Assembly (NCBI GenBank): GCA_900550395.1 | Contig: URSD01000066.1 | Span: 1-6,818 of the forward strand | DNA length: 6,818 bases | From: an uncultured Porphyromonadaceae bacterium | GTDB taxonomy: Bacteria > Bacteroidota > Bacteroidia > Bacteroidales > Muribaculaceae | Direction of reading: 5' to 3' | Shown: piece by piece, positions 6,738 to 6,818 of the stretch | Numbering within the stretch: the stretch's first letter is position 1 | Layout of the letters: each line of letters opens with the position of its first letter | The notes under the pieces: model-generated | The model's database searches: none | What the model was told of the DNA's origin: nothing | The model's input: only the letters and a program-made list of their open reading frames with translations | Translations under genes and position numbers: made by a program

Positions 6738-6744
6738 CCAATTT

Positions 6745-6818
6745 TGGAGGTTCCTGGCGGATTCGAACCGCCGTACACGGTTTTGCAGACCGCTGACTAA
6801 GCCACTCATCCAAGGAAC
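6745..6818 (-). tRNA. tRNA-Cys (anticodon GCA), first base beyond window edge
   Basis: On the minus strand the cloverleaf is complete except base 1, a G expected at the next position. Acceptor GTTCCT (6818-6813) pairs with AGGAAC of the 3' side. The anticodon loop CTGCAAA has GCA at plus positions 6784-6786. The variable loop is the short GTAC, and the T stem pairs GGCGG with CCGCC around TTCGAAT. The discriminator is T (6748), the known cysteine identity base, followed by an encoded CCA (6747-6745). The D stem has an imperfect 13·22 pair, as in other tRNA-Cys. Confidence 0.97.

Noticed and set aside
5060..6765. Attachment-site repeat of the tRNA-Thr 3' end at the far side of the cassette
   Set aside because: Only the generic T-loop sequence shared by all tRNAs recurs (inverted, in tRNA-Cys). 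No longer direct repeat was found, and there is no integrase gene.
1..6818. CRISPR array, insertion sequence or toxin-antitoxin locus
   Set aside because: No spaced direct repeats, terminal inverted repeats, transposase or small paired genes were seen on either strand.

Overview
The window reads as a chromosomal segment of a member of the Bacteroidales (Bacteroidota). Three things point there. The DnaK and insulinase-type protease sequences have a Bacteroidales look. Several start regions carry the Bacteroidetes -7 box TAnnTTTG, in two cases with a well-spaced TTTG at -33. The genes mostly lack strong Shine-Dalgarno sites. The high GC of the left part (about 60% in lines sampled by eye) suggests a higher-GC lineage such as a Muribaculaceae-like organism rather than Bacteroides itself, but that is inference.

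Layout. (1) 3-1658, minus: dnaK, missing only its C-terminal lid/tail because the window ends. (2) 1659-1852: a gap with two or three hairpins. (3) 1853-4774, minus: a 973-residue exported M16 zinc metallopeptidase with an intact HxxEH site. (4) 4775-5011: a gap with the protease promoter on the minus strand and a clean promoter for the tRNA on the plus strand. (5) 5012-5085, plus: tRNA-Thr(TGT). (6) 5098-5126: a hairpin placed to end both tRNA-Thr and the gene opposite. (7) 5151-6029, minus: a ten-helix EamA/DMT transporter. (8) 6216-6698, plus: a GNAT acetyltransferase resembling E. coli YafP, divergent from the transporter. (9) 6697-6737: a strong minus-strand terminator. (10) 6745-6818, minus: tRNA-Cys(GCA), lacking only its first base at the window edge.

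How they fit. dnaK and the protease are housekeeping and envelope protein-quality genes. The protease would act on peptides outside the cytoplasm, while DnaK is the cytosolic Hsp70. The transporter/acetyltransferase pair is a different compositional unit: about 40% GC, and the transporter uses TTA and CTA codons that the protease never uses. It sits exactly between two tRNA genes, so it looks like an acquired cassette. No integrase, direct repeat or insertion sequence is visible.

I found no clearly new biological system. The best leads are the low-GC two-gene cassette between the tRNAs, two substitutions at the DnaK linker/substrate-domain junction, and the structured protease-dnaK gap with a terminator-like hairpin on the strand opposite both genes.
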